Below are positions 17,775 to 26,370 of a DNA stretch of 64,000 nt, piece after piece. Made by a program: the position numbers and the translations under genes. This DNA is from Pseudobdellovibrionaceae bacterium (GTDB lineage: Bacteria > Bdellovibrionota > Bdellovibrionia > Bdellovibrionales > UBA1609). Location: assembly GCA_030591685.1 (NCBI GenBank), contig JAUVAX010000010.1, positions 1 through 64,000 of the forward strand. The letters run 5' to 3'. The notes under the pieces were generated by a model. It searched no databases. It saw only the letters and a list, made by a program, of their open reading frames with translations, and had not been told where the DNA came from. The stretch's first letter is position 1. Every line of letters begins with the position of its first letter.

Positions 17775-18650
17775 GTGCATCTTTTAAGCATTGATTTAGA
17801 GGATTGGTTTCACCTTATTGAGGTCGAGCAAACGGCTCGACCAGAGCAATGGCAGTCCATGCCCTCAAGAGTCGAATTGATGACTCATAAACTATTAGAT
17901 TTTTTTGACACTCATCAGGTTAAGGCCACATTTTTTTGCCTAGGCTGGGTGGCAACAAAATACCCCTTTTTACTTAAAGACATTGTAAATCGAGGGCATG
18001 AGTTAGGGTGTCATTCAAATCACCACAGGTTAGTACATAAAATGACTCAGCTTGAGTTTAAAAAAGATCTTTTAGTCGCCATAGAGGCTATTTATAAGGC
18101 CTCAGGGGTCCATGTAAAAAGCTACCGCGCACCAGGGTTTTCAATCACAAAGGAGTGCTTTTGGGCTTTTGAGGAGCTCGCCTCTGCGGGTATTGTTTAT
18201 GACTCCTCTGTGTTTCCGGCCACTCACGCTCATGGGGGGATACCTGGGGCTCCAAAATGGCCATTTATTATTTCTACAAAATCGGGGGACATAAAAGAGT
18301 TTCCTATTTCTACTTTTAATTTTTTTAGCAAAGCAGTGGCTTTTAGCGGGGGAGGGTACTTTAGGCTGTTCCCTTTAAGGTTTCATAAGTTTAAGTTTCT
18401 AGATTATGAAGCACAAGATAAGCCTGTGATTACCTATTTGCACCCAAGAGATTTTGACCATGAACAGCCTAAAATTAAGTTGCCAGTGATAAGGACATTT
18501 AAAAACAATGTTAATATTAGTTCTACTTTTTACAAACTAGGTGAGCTTTTGAAGCTTTTTAACTTTGGCACACTCACTCAAGTAAGTGAGTGTGTTTCAT
18601 GGGATCAAGTTGAGGTGATTGAGTTAGAGACCTTTAAGGACGTGGCTTAG
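17775..18650 (+). CDS. polysaccharide deacetylase, DUF3473 type
   Basis: I start this at the GTG at 17775, one base past the upstream stop; the track uses a TTG at 17754 without an SD. About 291 residues. The NodB-like barrel has 'SIDLEDWFH' (Asp7/Asp10), 'ELGCHSNHHRLVH' (metal histidines) and 'SYRAPGFSI'. The C-terminal part ('FSGGGYFRLFPL', 'ITYLHPRDFD') matches the DUF3473 extension of deacetylases in exopolysaccharide/exosortase clusters. It likely de-N-acetylates a surface polysaccharide. No signal peptide is visible, so it would act on cytoplasmic, lipid-linked intermediates. It is last in the cassette. Confidence 0.88.
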   Translation: MHLLSIDLEDWFHLIEVEQTARPEQWQSMPSRVELMTHKLLDFFDTHQVKATFFCLGWVATKYPFLLKDIVNRGHELGCHSNHHRLVHKMTQLEFKKDLLVAIEAIYKASGVHVKSYRAPGFSITKECFWAFEELASAGIVYDSSVFPATHAHGGIPGAPKWPFIISTKSGDIKEFPISTFNFFSKAVAFSGGGYFRLFPLRFHKFKFLDYEAQDKPVITYLHPRDFDHEQPKIKLPVIRTFKNNVNISSTFYKLGELLKLFNFGTLTQVSECVSWDQVEVIELETFKDVA

Positions 18651-18685
18651 GCTTAAGTGAAGCTTTAAACCACAAAATATTCAAA

Positions 18686-18716
18686 GCTCTCGCTCGGAAC
18701 AACCCAAAGTGAGAGC
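18686..18716 (-). terminator. hairpin between convergent genes
   Basis: gctctcgct / agtgagagc forms nine pairs with one G-U wobble and a 13-base loop. Read on the minus strand it is followed by a loosely T-rich stretch, so it may end the exported-protein transcript. It could also mark the end of the polysaccharide cassette. Confidence 0.4.
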
Positions 18717-18746
18717 ATAAAAAATATAGAAAAATCTGAGCTTTAC

Positions 18747-19352
18747 TTATAAAGCCACGTAAAAATTAAATCCACCAGCGTTGACGGTCATTTTTTTAGG
18801 TTTATCGTTGGTTTGAGTTCGAACTTTATACTCTAAAGTTTTTTGAACGAAAAAGTAAAAGCTACCAACGACAGGCTCATTATTTTTAAGCTGTTCGAGT
18901 TGGTCTTCATCAAGAAGTTCAGACTTTAATAAGGTCACTTGAATATACTGAGTACGATAGTTTGCAAGAGGGATATCAAAAAGTAGTTTATTTACCCCAG
19001 GCTTGTAAGCCTTTAATGAAACATCTAAAGGTGTTGCCTGCATGTGTTTAATGTCACGCGGGTTATCTGTGGTGAAATAAAAAGCGGTAAAAGGCAAATG
19101 GGGTGTAAATCGATACCCTGATTGAGAGAGTGTACATTTTACAAAGTTAAGTTGAATAGTAAAACTAACTGAATCATTTAGTTTTTGAATTTTTATAACG
19201 TTGGCTCTGTACGCTCCGTTTAACGGCTGTGCCCCCTGTGTGTCAGATTCCGAAAGGCAGTGGTTGACCGTGCCAAACTCCATAACAGTTTTACTCTCTG
19301 CGTGAACAAGGCCACAAGTGAGGGTCAGTAGTACTAATAATATATTTTTCAT
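18747..19352 (-). CDS. exported hypothetical protein
   Basis: 201 residues with a clear signal peptide (MKNILLVLLTLTCGLVHA, cleavage after VHA). The mature part is beta-rich with two cysteines (in 'NHCLSES' and 'VKCTLSQ') that could form a disulfide, and no membrane anchor. I do not recognise a family. The start is supported by GGAG a short distance upstream. It is monocistronic and convergent with the polysaccharide cassette. A periplasmic or secreted location is likely. Confidence 0.75.
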   Translation of the reverse strand: MKNILLVLLTLTCGLVHAESKTVMEFGTVNHCLSESDTQGAQPLNGAYRANVIKIQKLNDSVSFTIQLNFVKCTLSQSGYRFTPHLPFTAFYFTTDNPRDIKHMQATPLDVSLKAYKPGVNKLLFDIPLANYRTQYIQVTLLKSELLDEDQLEQLKNNEPVVGSFYFFVQKTLEYKVRTQTNDKPKKMTVNAGGFNFYVAL

Positions 19353-19606
19353 TGGTGGGCTCTCCTATTATGGTGTTCTCTATTGAATTATTTCCTTTTG
19401 GATCGAAATTCGCTGAGAACATTAGTTTAATGAGATTTAATATTATGGGTGAAATATAACATGATTCTGATTTTTTTATGAAGGTAATTGGCTAAATCGA
19501 AGGCTTTGAAAAAATGTAAACCTATTAATTGGTAATTTTAACAAAGAGGTCACAGAAATTTACCTTTTAAGTTTAATGAGGGGCGAAAAAATGAGAGATA
19601 TTTAAC

Positions 19607-20113
19607 ATGTATAATATTTTTGTAAGCTCTTGTCTTTTGGGTCTTGATTGTAACTATAAGGCTGAGAATAATTATTTTGATCCAATTAAAACCCTTATTA
19701 CCCTGGAGTCTAAGGGTCTGTGCAGCATTAGCAATTTTTGCCCTGAGCAAAGTGAGTTCCCTACACCTCGGGAGCCTATGAATATTCATTTCGGTGATGG
19801 GTTTGATGTCTTAGAGGGGGGCTCGCAGGTCATTACCCACTCAGGTGTTGAAGTGTCGACAGCCCTAATAAAAGCAGCGCAAAATACACTTTCTTTTTGC
19901 AAGCAAAACAAGGTCACACATGCTGTGCTTATGGAGGGGAGCCCCTCATGCGGAGCTCAATGGGTCTATAAGGGGGAGTGCTGGCCTAAGAGAGTTAAAA
20001 AAGAGGGTATGGGTGTTGCTGCAGCGCTGCTAAAGAAACATAATATTTCAGTGGTGAGTCATCTGAACCTTGCTGTATTTGTAAAGGAAATAGCAGAGCA
20101 GTCTAAAATATAG
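19607..20113 (+). CDS. DUF523 family protein
   Basis: 168 residues. 'VSSCLLGLDCNY' at the N-terminus, 'CPEQ' and 'LMEGSPSCGAQWVY' in the middle are the signature blocks of DUF523 (YbbK-like) proteins, which have several conserved cysteines and no settled biochemical role. It is soluble with no signal peptide. The ORF starts after the A-rich segment 'gagagatatttaac'; SD GAGAG is weak but in place. It stands alone, followed by a lipoprotein gene in the same direction. Confidence 0.85.
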   Translation: MYNIFVSSCLLGLDCNYKAENNYFDPIKTLITLESKGLCSISNFCPEQSEFPTPREPMNIHFGDGFDVLEGGSQVITHSGVEVSTALIKAAQNTLSFCKQNKVTHAVLMEGSPSCGAQWVYKGECWPKRVKKEGMGVAAALLKKHNISVVSHLNLAVFVKEIAEQSKI

Positions 20114-20257
20114 GCACAGGCGAGGGGCTTTGTTTTAAAACTGAACCTTGGGCTCTTATTTAAAGTGAACTGAACAAAAATTATAAAAAAACAATTGTCT
20201 TTTATATCTCGATTTAGAGACAATGGCGCTACAGTTAAACCCGATTTTGGAGGATTT

Positions 20258-20830
20258 ATGTTAAAAATTTTAACACTTGTTTTAGCTCTTGGTTTTATAG
20301 GTTGTTCAGCCTCTCATAAGAAAAAAAGCAAAGTGCACGACTTAAAAGAGATGCAACTGGAAAAAGAACAAGAAATCTCTGGTGGTGATAAGGTGGGCAT
20401 AAGAGATGATACTTTTAAAGTACAAAAAAAAGTGATGCTCGTTGAAAGCCTGAGAGACCTTGAGAACACTGCTTTTGGTATGGAGTATGAGGTCTACGGT
20501 AACCGAGTTTACGGAACTAAGGGGCTTTACGGAGCGTACAGAGACTGTCGCACCGAGGTGAACTCTATTATTTATGGTGGTTCAGGTAAAATGAAACCCA
20601 TAGAGCCACCGGCTTCGGTTGTAAATGAGGATAAAAAGTTTAAATACGGGATTGATAAAAAAGGTGACCTGGTTGGTGTGACAGAAGAGTTTCTCAGTGA
20701 GCGCATTGAGCGTTTTAAAAAATATAAGGTCAAATTAACTAAGAGACTTAATGAGTACGAGACAAAAGTCCGTATTTGTGAAAATGACTTAAAGCAGGCT
20801 AAACTAAAACAGAATCAAAAAAGTCAATAA
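20258..20830 (+). CDS. lipoprotein of unknown function
   Basis: The start is moved to the ATG at 20258, which follows GGAGGA and gives the lipoprotein signal MLKILTLVLALGFIGCSAS (lipobox FIGC). The mature 175 residues are highly charged, with a Lys-rich segment after the lipid anchor, one central globular part ('YGTKGLYGAYRDCRTEVN') and a long probably coiled-coil C-terminus ending in Lys/Gln. I do not recognise a family. It is monocistronic and has its own intrinsic terminator. Confidence 0.78.
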   Translation: MLKILTLVLALGFIGCSASHKKKSKVHDLKEMQLEKEQEISGGDKVGIRDDTFKVQKKVMLVESLRDLENTAFGMEYEVYGNRVYGTKGLYGAYRDCRTEVNSIIYGGSGKMKPIEPPASVVNEDKKFKYGIDKKGDLVGVTEEFLSERIERFKKYKVKLTKRLNEYETKVRICENDLKQAKLKQNQKSQ

Positions 20831-20873
20831 AACTCAAGTAAGTGGCTGGGTTCATGTCAGCTTTATAACGACG

Positions 20874-20902
20874 AAGAGGGCTAAAGTACGGCCCTCTTTT
20901 TT
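20874..20902 (+). terminator. intrinsic terminator after lipoprotein gene
   Basis: The stem aagagggc / gccctctt with a 9-base loop leads straight into a T-run, about 44 bases after the lipoprotein stop codon. It is a textbook Rho-independent terminator. Confidence 0.85.
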
Positions 20903-20938
20903 ATTGTACTCGTGCTATGAATTACAGATAATTGTCAG

Positions 20939-21595
20939 ATGTCAGATGGTTTAATAAATAAATACTTAAAGACGATTAATAGGCTCAGCGTGAGCGTGCC
21001 GTTTTCTGTTTTTTGGGTGGGCAGTTATCTTTTTATTAACTTTATATTAAATCAGCTTTTAGAGACTGATTTAATCATTGATCCTTATATCGTAGACATA
21101 TCTTTTGTTCTGATTTCTTTGGTCATTTATTGGCAAAACTTAAGGTTTAAATTTAAACTGAAGACTGTTAATAGCTTTTATTTAATACTGTCTGTAATTG
21201 CAGGAATGAGTGTTTATTTTTTAGCTGTTAAAAATTTATTTATGATACCTTTTGATTTTTCTCATATTAAAAACATAATGCTTTTAATTTTACTGGGTCC
21301 TCTTTTAGAAGAGTTGATCTTTAGGTTTTCCCTTTGGGTGCCTTTAATGAGAATCATTAAAAATAAAAAAATAGTAATTTTATTAACCGCTTTTGTGTTT
21401 TCATATGCTCACTACCAAGTGATTTACTTGTTGCCCAAAGACTTATATTCGTTCATTTATTTTCAAACCTTTTATACATTTATTTTAGGGATATTTTGGG
21501 GGTGGCGTTTGGTGAAAACGTCAAATTTTCTTTCCCCTTTGCTGCTTCATATATTTTTTAACACAGGTTTTTATTTTGGATATCTATTAAGTTAA
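20939..21595 (+). CDS. CPBP (CAAX-like) intramembrane metalloprotease
   Basis: 218 residues with about six to seven transmembrane helices. The CPBP/Abi catalytic motifs are present: 'LLEELIFRF' (EExxxR), 'FVFSYAHYQ' (FxxxH) and 'LLLHIFFNTGF' (HxxxN). Prokaryotic members act as intramembrane proteases or bacteriocin-maturation/immunity factors; this one has no peptide gene beside it. The ATG follows a short gap after the lipoprotein terminator. It is convergent with the 888-residue exported protein. Confidence 0.88.
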   Translation: MSDGLINKYLKTINRLSVSVPFSVFWVGSYLFINFILNQLLETDLIIDPYIVDISFVLISLVIYWQNLRFKFKLKTVNSFYLILSVIAGMSVYFLAVKNLFMIPFDFSHIKNIMLLILLGPLLEELIFRFSLWVPLMRIIKNKKIVILLTAFVFSYAHYQVIYLLPKDLYSFIYFQTFYTFILGIFWGWRLVKTSNFLSPLLLHIFFNTGFYFGYLLS

Positions 21596-21634
21596 TGAGC
21601 TTACGTCAGAGTAAGCCCATGAACGGACGTTAGG

Positions 21635-24301
21635 TTACTTGTCTGTAAACTCTCTTTTTTTAACAGTATTAAGCAAGATTTCATTTTGTTCAGAAACCCA
21701 AGACCCCTCGTCATTAACAACGGTAGCAAGAACAGTATATTTTTTGTCATTGATAAGTTGGTTGAGTTTGTTTCTCATAAAATCAGGAGGGGAGAGTTTA
21801 AAGAAATAGCGATAGTGCTCCCAGCCAATCCCGCTGACCTTAGTGGGTTGAGGTAGTCTTTCAAAATAGTTTTCAAAAATAATTTCATCCTTTAACACAG
21901 GCACAAACCTTCTGAAATCCATTTTAAGGGTCATGGGGTGGTCAGGAGCTTGCTCAAATTTTTGTAAGGACTTAATTTCAACATAGTAGTCCGGGGTTAG
22001 GTGGTGGCTATTTAAGTCGACATAAAAACTGATGGATCGCAATCGATCACTTGAATTACTAGCGTTCTCAATGTCATCGACAACATCTTTTGAAAAATCA
22101 TCAGGGTAATGGTAAAGAGGCCCATTAATATGAGTCATTTTATTGACCATGTTTTGAACAAAAAATTCACTTAGATACTTAACGGGTTCGGCTGTGTTTT
22201 CGGGGTTATACCCGCCAGCTAATTTAGCCATTAATAACTGAACTGGCGGCATGATAATTAGATTATTAAAGTTGCTGATAAGACCTTTTAGCTTTTTTTG
22301 AGTCGATGTTTCATGCTTAAGCTCGTTGAGAGAGCTGACAAACTTACTGGTCCATCTGTAAAGTGAGTAACAACTGTCCCCTGATTTAAGGGGGTTTGCA
22401 GAGAGTTTTTTAAAGGCATTCTCCCAGCCCTTAAGGCACTTGAATTTTCTAGAGATATGAGGGCGCTTAGGGCCACTTTTTTTTCTGTTATTAGGGTGGC
22501 TCTTACTCCACTCTCTTCTGTTGTTGTTCCACTCGTCTTTATGTTTCTCACCTAAGAACACCTCGGCGGCGATTTTGTAGACTTCACTCTCTGGCAGGTT
22601 GATCATGTTTTGTACATGCTCTTTGTTAAAGGTTAATGTAAGCCCCCAGTTAACAGGTGTGTTGTTAACAATAGTTCCAGCGGCTTGCCTTAATTGGTCG
22701 TATGTATTTTTACTAGGAGTATTATTTAATATTCGCTTTTCCATTGAAATAAGGTCTTCAAAAAGTTGATGATTTCCATATTTATTTTTAAGTAATGAGG
22801 TGAAGGTGAGTACGTAGTCTCGGTTATCAATGGGCACGGGGGTCGCAAAGACGTCTAATACGGAACCTGTTTGTACTTTAACATGGCTTCTGAGTTGAAT
22901 GTCCTTTCTGTCCCAGAGTTTCCACCATCTATTTAAGTTTCTTTCATTGCCTATGAGCTTTTCAGAGCGGTATTGACGTTTTCTGTTAAACTCAGACTCA
23001 AAAGTCTCTTTACTGTGATTAGTTAAGTTTTGGGTTCTGACTCTTGTAAGTAAAGGGAGCTTTAAGTAGTACGATTTATCGTGTCTTTTGGCGTTAGTTT
23101 TAATTTTATTAATAAACGTGACTCCCCTTGGTAGGTCCACAAGGTCGTCTTGATTTTTAAAGTTAATTAAATCAACGAGGTAGTTGTTATTTATAATAGA
23201 CTGAAGCCTCTCTCTGGCTTCGGGTTGTGAAATGTCGAATTCGAAAAGATATTTATTTTGTTTATTTTCATAATCCTCATACTCCCAATCTAAAATAGTG
23301 TAACCGGGCCCAATACTTAGCGAAGGTCTGAGCTTAGCCCATTGAATGCGGCCTCCAAGAGAGGTGATAAACTTAGCCTGTAAGATCACTTTGTTGTTGG
23401 CTTTTTTAACAAGTGAAATCTCTTCGATAAAGCGAGCAAACAGACCACCATTTGATTTGATCCACAAAAACTCACTGCCAACGGTAACGGGGCGAAAAGT
23501 AAAAAAGGAGGTGTGCTTGACGATGTCTCCAATTTGTAAACGTTCATCGTTGGCGCTAAATACATTTACATCTAAGGGGAGGCCATAAATATTGAGTAAT
23601 TTTAAGGCTTCAAGAGGGTTTTTGTTGTACTCTTTAAACTTTTCATTGTCTATGAAGGGCTTTACTATCCATGATAATACGTTTTCAGCCTGACCAACGC
23701 CAGCCTTCCAGATATCACCTAAAACAGCAAAAGTTCTAGAGATAAAACTTTGTTTATTAATGCATATAGTGCATTTTCCAGGAGTCATTAGTTGGTTGAT
23801 GTCAGACTTAGCAAGTGTTGCATTTACTATTGAGGGGTTTCGATTGTTCGCATAAGGAGACCCTTCATTTGAGTCATCAGGAGTTACAAGTTTACCGACC
23901 GAAAATAGTACTCCGTACTCAGCGCCTGAGCCGAGGTTAATAGGCCCAAAAGTCTTTGAGGCCCTTATTTTCGCATATAGGCTGTTAATGACTATGAGTT
24001 TCGAGTGATCTCTAGGGGTGTATGTTGAACTTTTAGATTCATGTTTGTTATGAACTCGTCGAAACCACTTGGTTTCTAAGTCAATGCTTGAGGAGAAATC
24101 AAAATTAAATTTTATGTCGGTTTCTTTAAAAATTCTGTTTTTATCTTCAAACTCTTGATAGAGCTGGTTTCCTATGTAGTCTCCAAAAGTGGCATCTTCA
24201 GAAAGAGACTTACCCCCGACAAAACGATAGTTGGCATTATTAGCGTAGATATTTTGAGTCGTTAAGAAAAGTGCTATTAAAAATAAAAACCCTATGCGCA
24301 T
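21635..24301 (-). CDS. large exported protein of unknown function
   Basis: 888 residues with a signal peptide (MRIGFLFLIALFLTTQNIYA, cleavage after IYA). The rest is polar with no further membrane helix. It contains mixed beta-rich segments in the first 350 residues, where 'GRIQWAKLRPSLSIGPGY' and similar stretches recall barrel or lipocalin-like strands. A CxxC pair ('GKCTICINK', near residue 180) and two more cysteines ('KCLKGW', 'DSCYSLY') are present. The middle (about 430-640) is rich in Arg/Lys/Asn. I recognise no family. It is monocistronic, with a 170-base upstream gap shared with the NamZ gene. A periplasmic or outer-membrane role is likely. Confidence 0.75.
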   Translation of the reverse strand: MRIGFLFLIALFLTTQNIYANNANYRFVGGKSLSEDATFGDYIGNQLYQEFEDKNRIFKETDIKFNFDFSSSIDLETKWFRRVHNKHESKSSTYTPRDHSKLIVINSLYAKIRASKTFGPINLGSGAEYGVLFSVGKLVTPDDSNEGSPYANNRNPSIVNATLAKSDINQLMTPGKCTICINKQSFISRTFAVLGDIWKAGVGQAENVLSWIVKPFIDNEKFKEYNKNPLEALKLLNIYGLPLDVNVFSANDERLQIGDIVKHTSFFTFRPVTVGSEFLWIKSNGGLFARFIEEISLVKKANNKVILQAKFITSLGGRIQWAKLRPSLSIGPGYTILDWEYEDYENKQNKYLFEFDISQPEARERLQSIINNNYLVDLINFKNQDDLVDLPRGVTFINKIKTNAKRHDKSYYLKLPLLTRVRTQNLTNHSKETFESEFNRKRQYRSEKLIGNERNLNRWWKLWDRKDIQLRSHVKVQTGSVLDVFATPVPIDNRDYVLTFTSLLKNKYGNHQLFEDLISMEKRILNNTPSKNTYDQLRQAAGTIVNNTPVNWGLTLTFNKEHVQNMINLPESEVYKIAAEVFLGEKHKDEWNNNRREWSKSHPNNRKKSGPKRPHISRKFKCLKGWENAFKKLSANPLKSGDSCYSLYRWTSKFVSSLNELKHETSTQKKLKGLISNFNNLIIMPPVQLLMAKLAGGYNPENTAEPVKYLSEFFVQNMVNKMTHINGPLYHYPDDFSKDVVDDIENASNSSDRLRSISFYVDLNSHHLTPDYYVEIKSLQKFEQAPDHPMTLKMDFRRFVPVLKDEIIFENYFERLPQPTKVSGIGWEHYRYFFKLSPPDFMRNKLNQLINDKKYTVLATVVNDEGSWVSEQNEILLNTVKKREFTDK

Positions 24302-24471
24302 GATGTCCCCCCGAACTTCGTATAAATAATTAAATTATTTATATATATTTATTTTTATACTAGAATGTACTCTAAAAGCTTAATACCATTAGATTATTGA
24401 TGCACGTTTTTTGTTCATGATAGCGGTAAGTTTTATGGTAATATTTGGTAACTGTTTAAAATGAGGGGCTT

Positions 24472-25662
24472 ATGAACTTAGGTATCGATGTTTTTTTAAA
24501 TTCAAAGAGTCATATTGATGAATTAATAGGCAAAAGAGTGGCTCTTCTGGCTCATCCAGCCTCTGTTAATGCTCAGCTTAAGCATAGTATAGATTTATTA
24601 TGGGCCTGTGAGCCGATCAATTTAGTATGTGCATTTGGCCCACAACATGGGATCACGGGTGATAAGCAATATAACATGGATGAATCAGAAGACTTCATTG
24701 ACCCTAAGTACAATATACCAATTTATAGTTTATACGGAGAGCATCGGCGCCCCACCGCCAAAATGATGGAGTCTTTTGATGTTTTGCTTTTTGATTTACA
24801 AGATGTTGGTTGCCGTATTTATACATATGTAGCCTCTTTAATATATATGATCGAGGCTTGTGCTCAGTCGAATAAGCCCATATGGATTTTAGATCGCCCT
24901 AACCCTGTTGGTCGCAAAGTTGAGGGTAGTTATTTGCGACCCGAGTGGAAGAGTTTTGTGGGTGAGGTAGAGCTACCCATGCGGCATGGGCTCACGCTAG
25001 CAGAATTGGCTTTATGGTATAAAGAGACACAAAAATTAGATGTTGAAATTAATGTAATAAAAATGCAAGGGTATGACCCTCAAAAAATAAGTGAGAGCCC
25101 TGTGCCTTGGGTGAACCCGAGCCCTCAAATACCGAGCCTAAAAACGTGCCGTGTATATAATGGGACCGTATTATTAGAGGGCACTCATTGGTCTGAGGGG
25201 CGTGGCACAACTCTGCCCTTTGAGCTCCTAGGGGCCCCCGAATTCCCCGCGGAGGCACTTGTTAAACAATTGTACGCCTTAAAGCCCGAATGGGTTGAGG
25301 GCTGTAAACTGAGGCCTTGTTATTTTACACCGACCTTTAATAAACATACTTCACAATTGTGCTCAGGGCTTCAAATACATACTGATGATATTATTTTTGA
25401 GGACCATAAATTTAACCCCTATAGGTTGATGGGTTTGATTTTTAAGGCTTATAAAAAAATAAGCCCCCAAGGGGCCACTTTATGGAGTCAGTTTCACTAT
25501 GAGTACGAAAAAGACCGTCGCCCGATAGATTTGCTCTCGGGGAGTGAATATTTTGCCAACTGGGTCGATGATAGCGAGGCGACCCCTGAAGACTTAGAGG
25601 GGTATTTACACCCTGATGAAGCCAGGTGGACTCAGGAAAGAATACCTTTTTTACTCTATTAA
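24472..25662 (+). CDS. namZ: NamZ-like (DUF1343) exo-beta-N-acetylmuramidase family protein
   Basis: 396 residues matching the DUF1343/NamZ family (GH171), which in Bacillus removes terminal MurNAc from peptidoglycan fragments. Conserved blocks are 'RVALLAHPAS', 'IPIYSLYGEHRRPT', 'LFDLQDVGCRIYTYV', 'ILDRPNPVG', 'PMRHGLTLAELA', and 'EGTHWSEGRGTTLPFE'. Where most members read 'GPEHG', this one reads 'FGPQHGITG' (Gln58), so the residue I believe to be the catalytic acid is changed. No signal peptide is visible, suggesting a cytoplasmic location. It is followed 48 bases later by a class II aldolase gene. A role in cell-wall sugar salvage is inference. Confidence 0.88.
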   Translation: MNLGIDVFLNSKSHIDELIGKRVALLAHPASVNAQLKHSIDLLWACEPINLVCAFGPQHGITGDKQYNMDESEDFIDPKYNIPIYSLYGEHRRPTAKMMESFDVLLFDLQDVGCRIYTYVASLIYMIEACAQSNKPIWILDRPNPVGRKVEGSYLRPEWKSFVGEVELPMRHGLTLAELALWYKETQKLDVEINVIKMQGYDPQKISESPVPWVNPSPQIPSLKTCRVYNGTVLLEGTHWSEGRGTTLPFELLGAPEFPAEALVKQLYALKPEWVEGCKLRPCYFTPTFNKHTSQLCSGLQIHTDDIIFEDHKFNPYRLMGLIFKAYKKISPQGATLWSQFHYEYEKDRRPIDLLSGSEYFANWVDDSEATPEDLEGYLHPDEARWTQERIPFLLY

Positions 25663-25710
25663 AACTCTACTGCTTGTGTTTAGTGTTATTTTTAAGTAAA
25701 TGTACTTTAT

Positions 25711-26370
25711 ATGTTGAATAACAATGAATTACTTTTAGCTGAAGAAATAGTGAGTGTATGTAAACGGCTACATGCTAGAAACCTATTAGCCGCTGCTGAC
25801 GGTAATGTGAGTTATAAAATAAATAATGATAAAATTATAATCACGCCCAGTGGGGTTCAAAAAGCATTAATGCAACCTGATCAAATGGCCATTATTAACT
25901 TGGAGGGGCAGGTTATTTTAGGAGCTCCTTCAAGTGAAATGCTCATGCACTTACAAATTTATAAAGACTGCCCTAAAGCTAAATCGGTTGTGCACGCTCA
26001 CCCCCCAACAGGGGTTGCATGGACGGTGGCCCACCCAGAGTTAGAGTATTTACCAAGAGAGTGCTTAAGTGAGGTGATTTTGGCGCTAGGAGAGGTCCCT
26101 ATAGTTCCCTATGCGCCCCCAGGGAGTCAAAAAATGGGTCTAGTACTAAAACCCTATTTACCAAAAAATAGAGCATTGTTGCTCGCTCGTCACGGGGCCA
26201 TTACTTGGGGTGAGAGTTTACAAGAAGCCTTTATGGGCATGGAGAGGGTTGAGCATGTGAGTGAGATCCTCTTTAAAGCTAAGCTTTTAGGGGGGCTAAC
26301 ATCTTTGCCCCCTCAAGATGTTGAGGACTTAAAGCTTCAACGTAAAAAAATGGGGGATCGACTTTTATGA
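25711..26370 (+). CDS. class II aldolase/adducin-family protein
   Basis: 219 residues. The zinc-binding histidines are His95 and His97 ('VVHAHPPTG') and His161 ('ARHGAITWG'), with Glu76 in 'SSEMLMHL' as the likely acid/base. This is the L-fuculose/L-rhamnulose-phosphate aldolase fold, also used by MtnB-type dehydratases; the length fits fuculose-1-phosphate aldolase (FucA-like). Substrate cannot be fixed from sequence. Its position after the NamZ-like gene suggests use of a sugar released from the cell wall, but this is inference. The 3' end overlaps the convergent histidine kinase gene by six bases. Confidence 0.85.
   Translation: MLNNNELLLAEEIVSVCKRLHARNLLAAADGNVSYKINNDKIIITPSGVQKALMQPDQMAIINLEGQVILGAPSSEMLMHLQIYKDCPKAKSVVHAHPPTGVAWTVAHPELEYLPRECLSEVILALGEVPIVPYAPPGSQKMGLVLKPYLPKNRALLLARHGAITWGESLQEAFMGMERVEHVSEILFKAKLLGGLTSLPPQDVEDLKLQRKKMGDRLL

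Noticed and set aside
20939-21595. CPBP protease as part of a bacteriocin or immunity locus
   Set aside because: No small peptide gene, leader peptide or dedicated transporter is adjacent.
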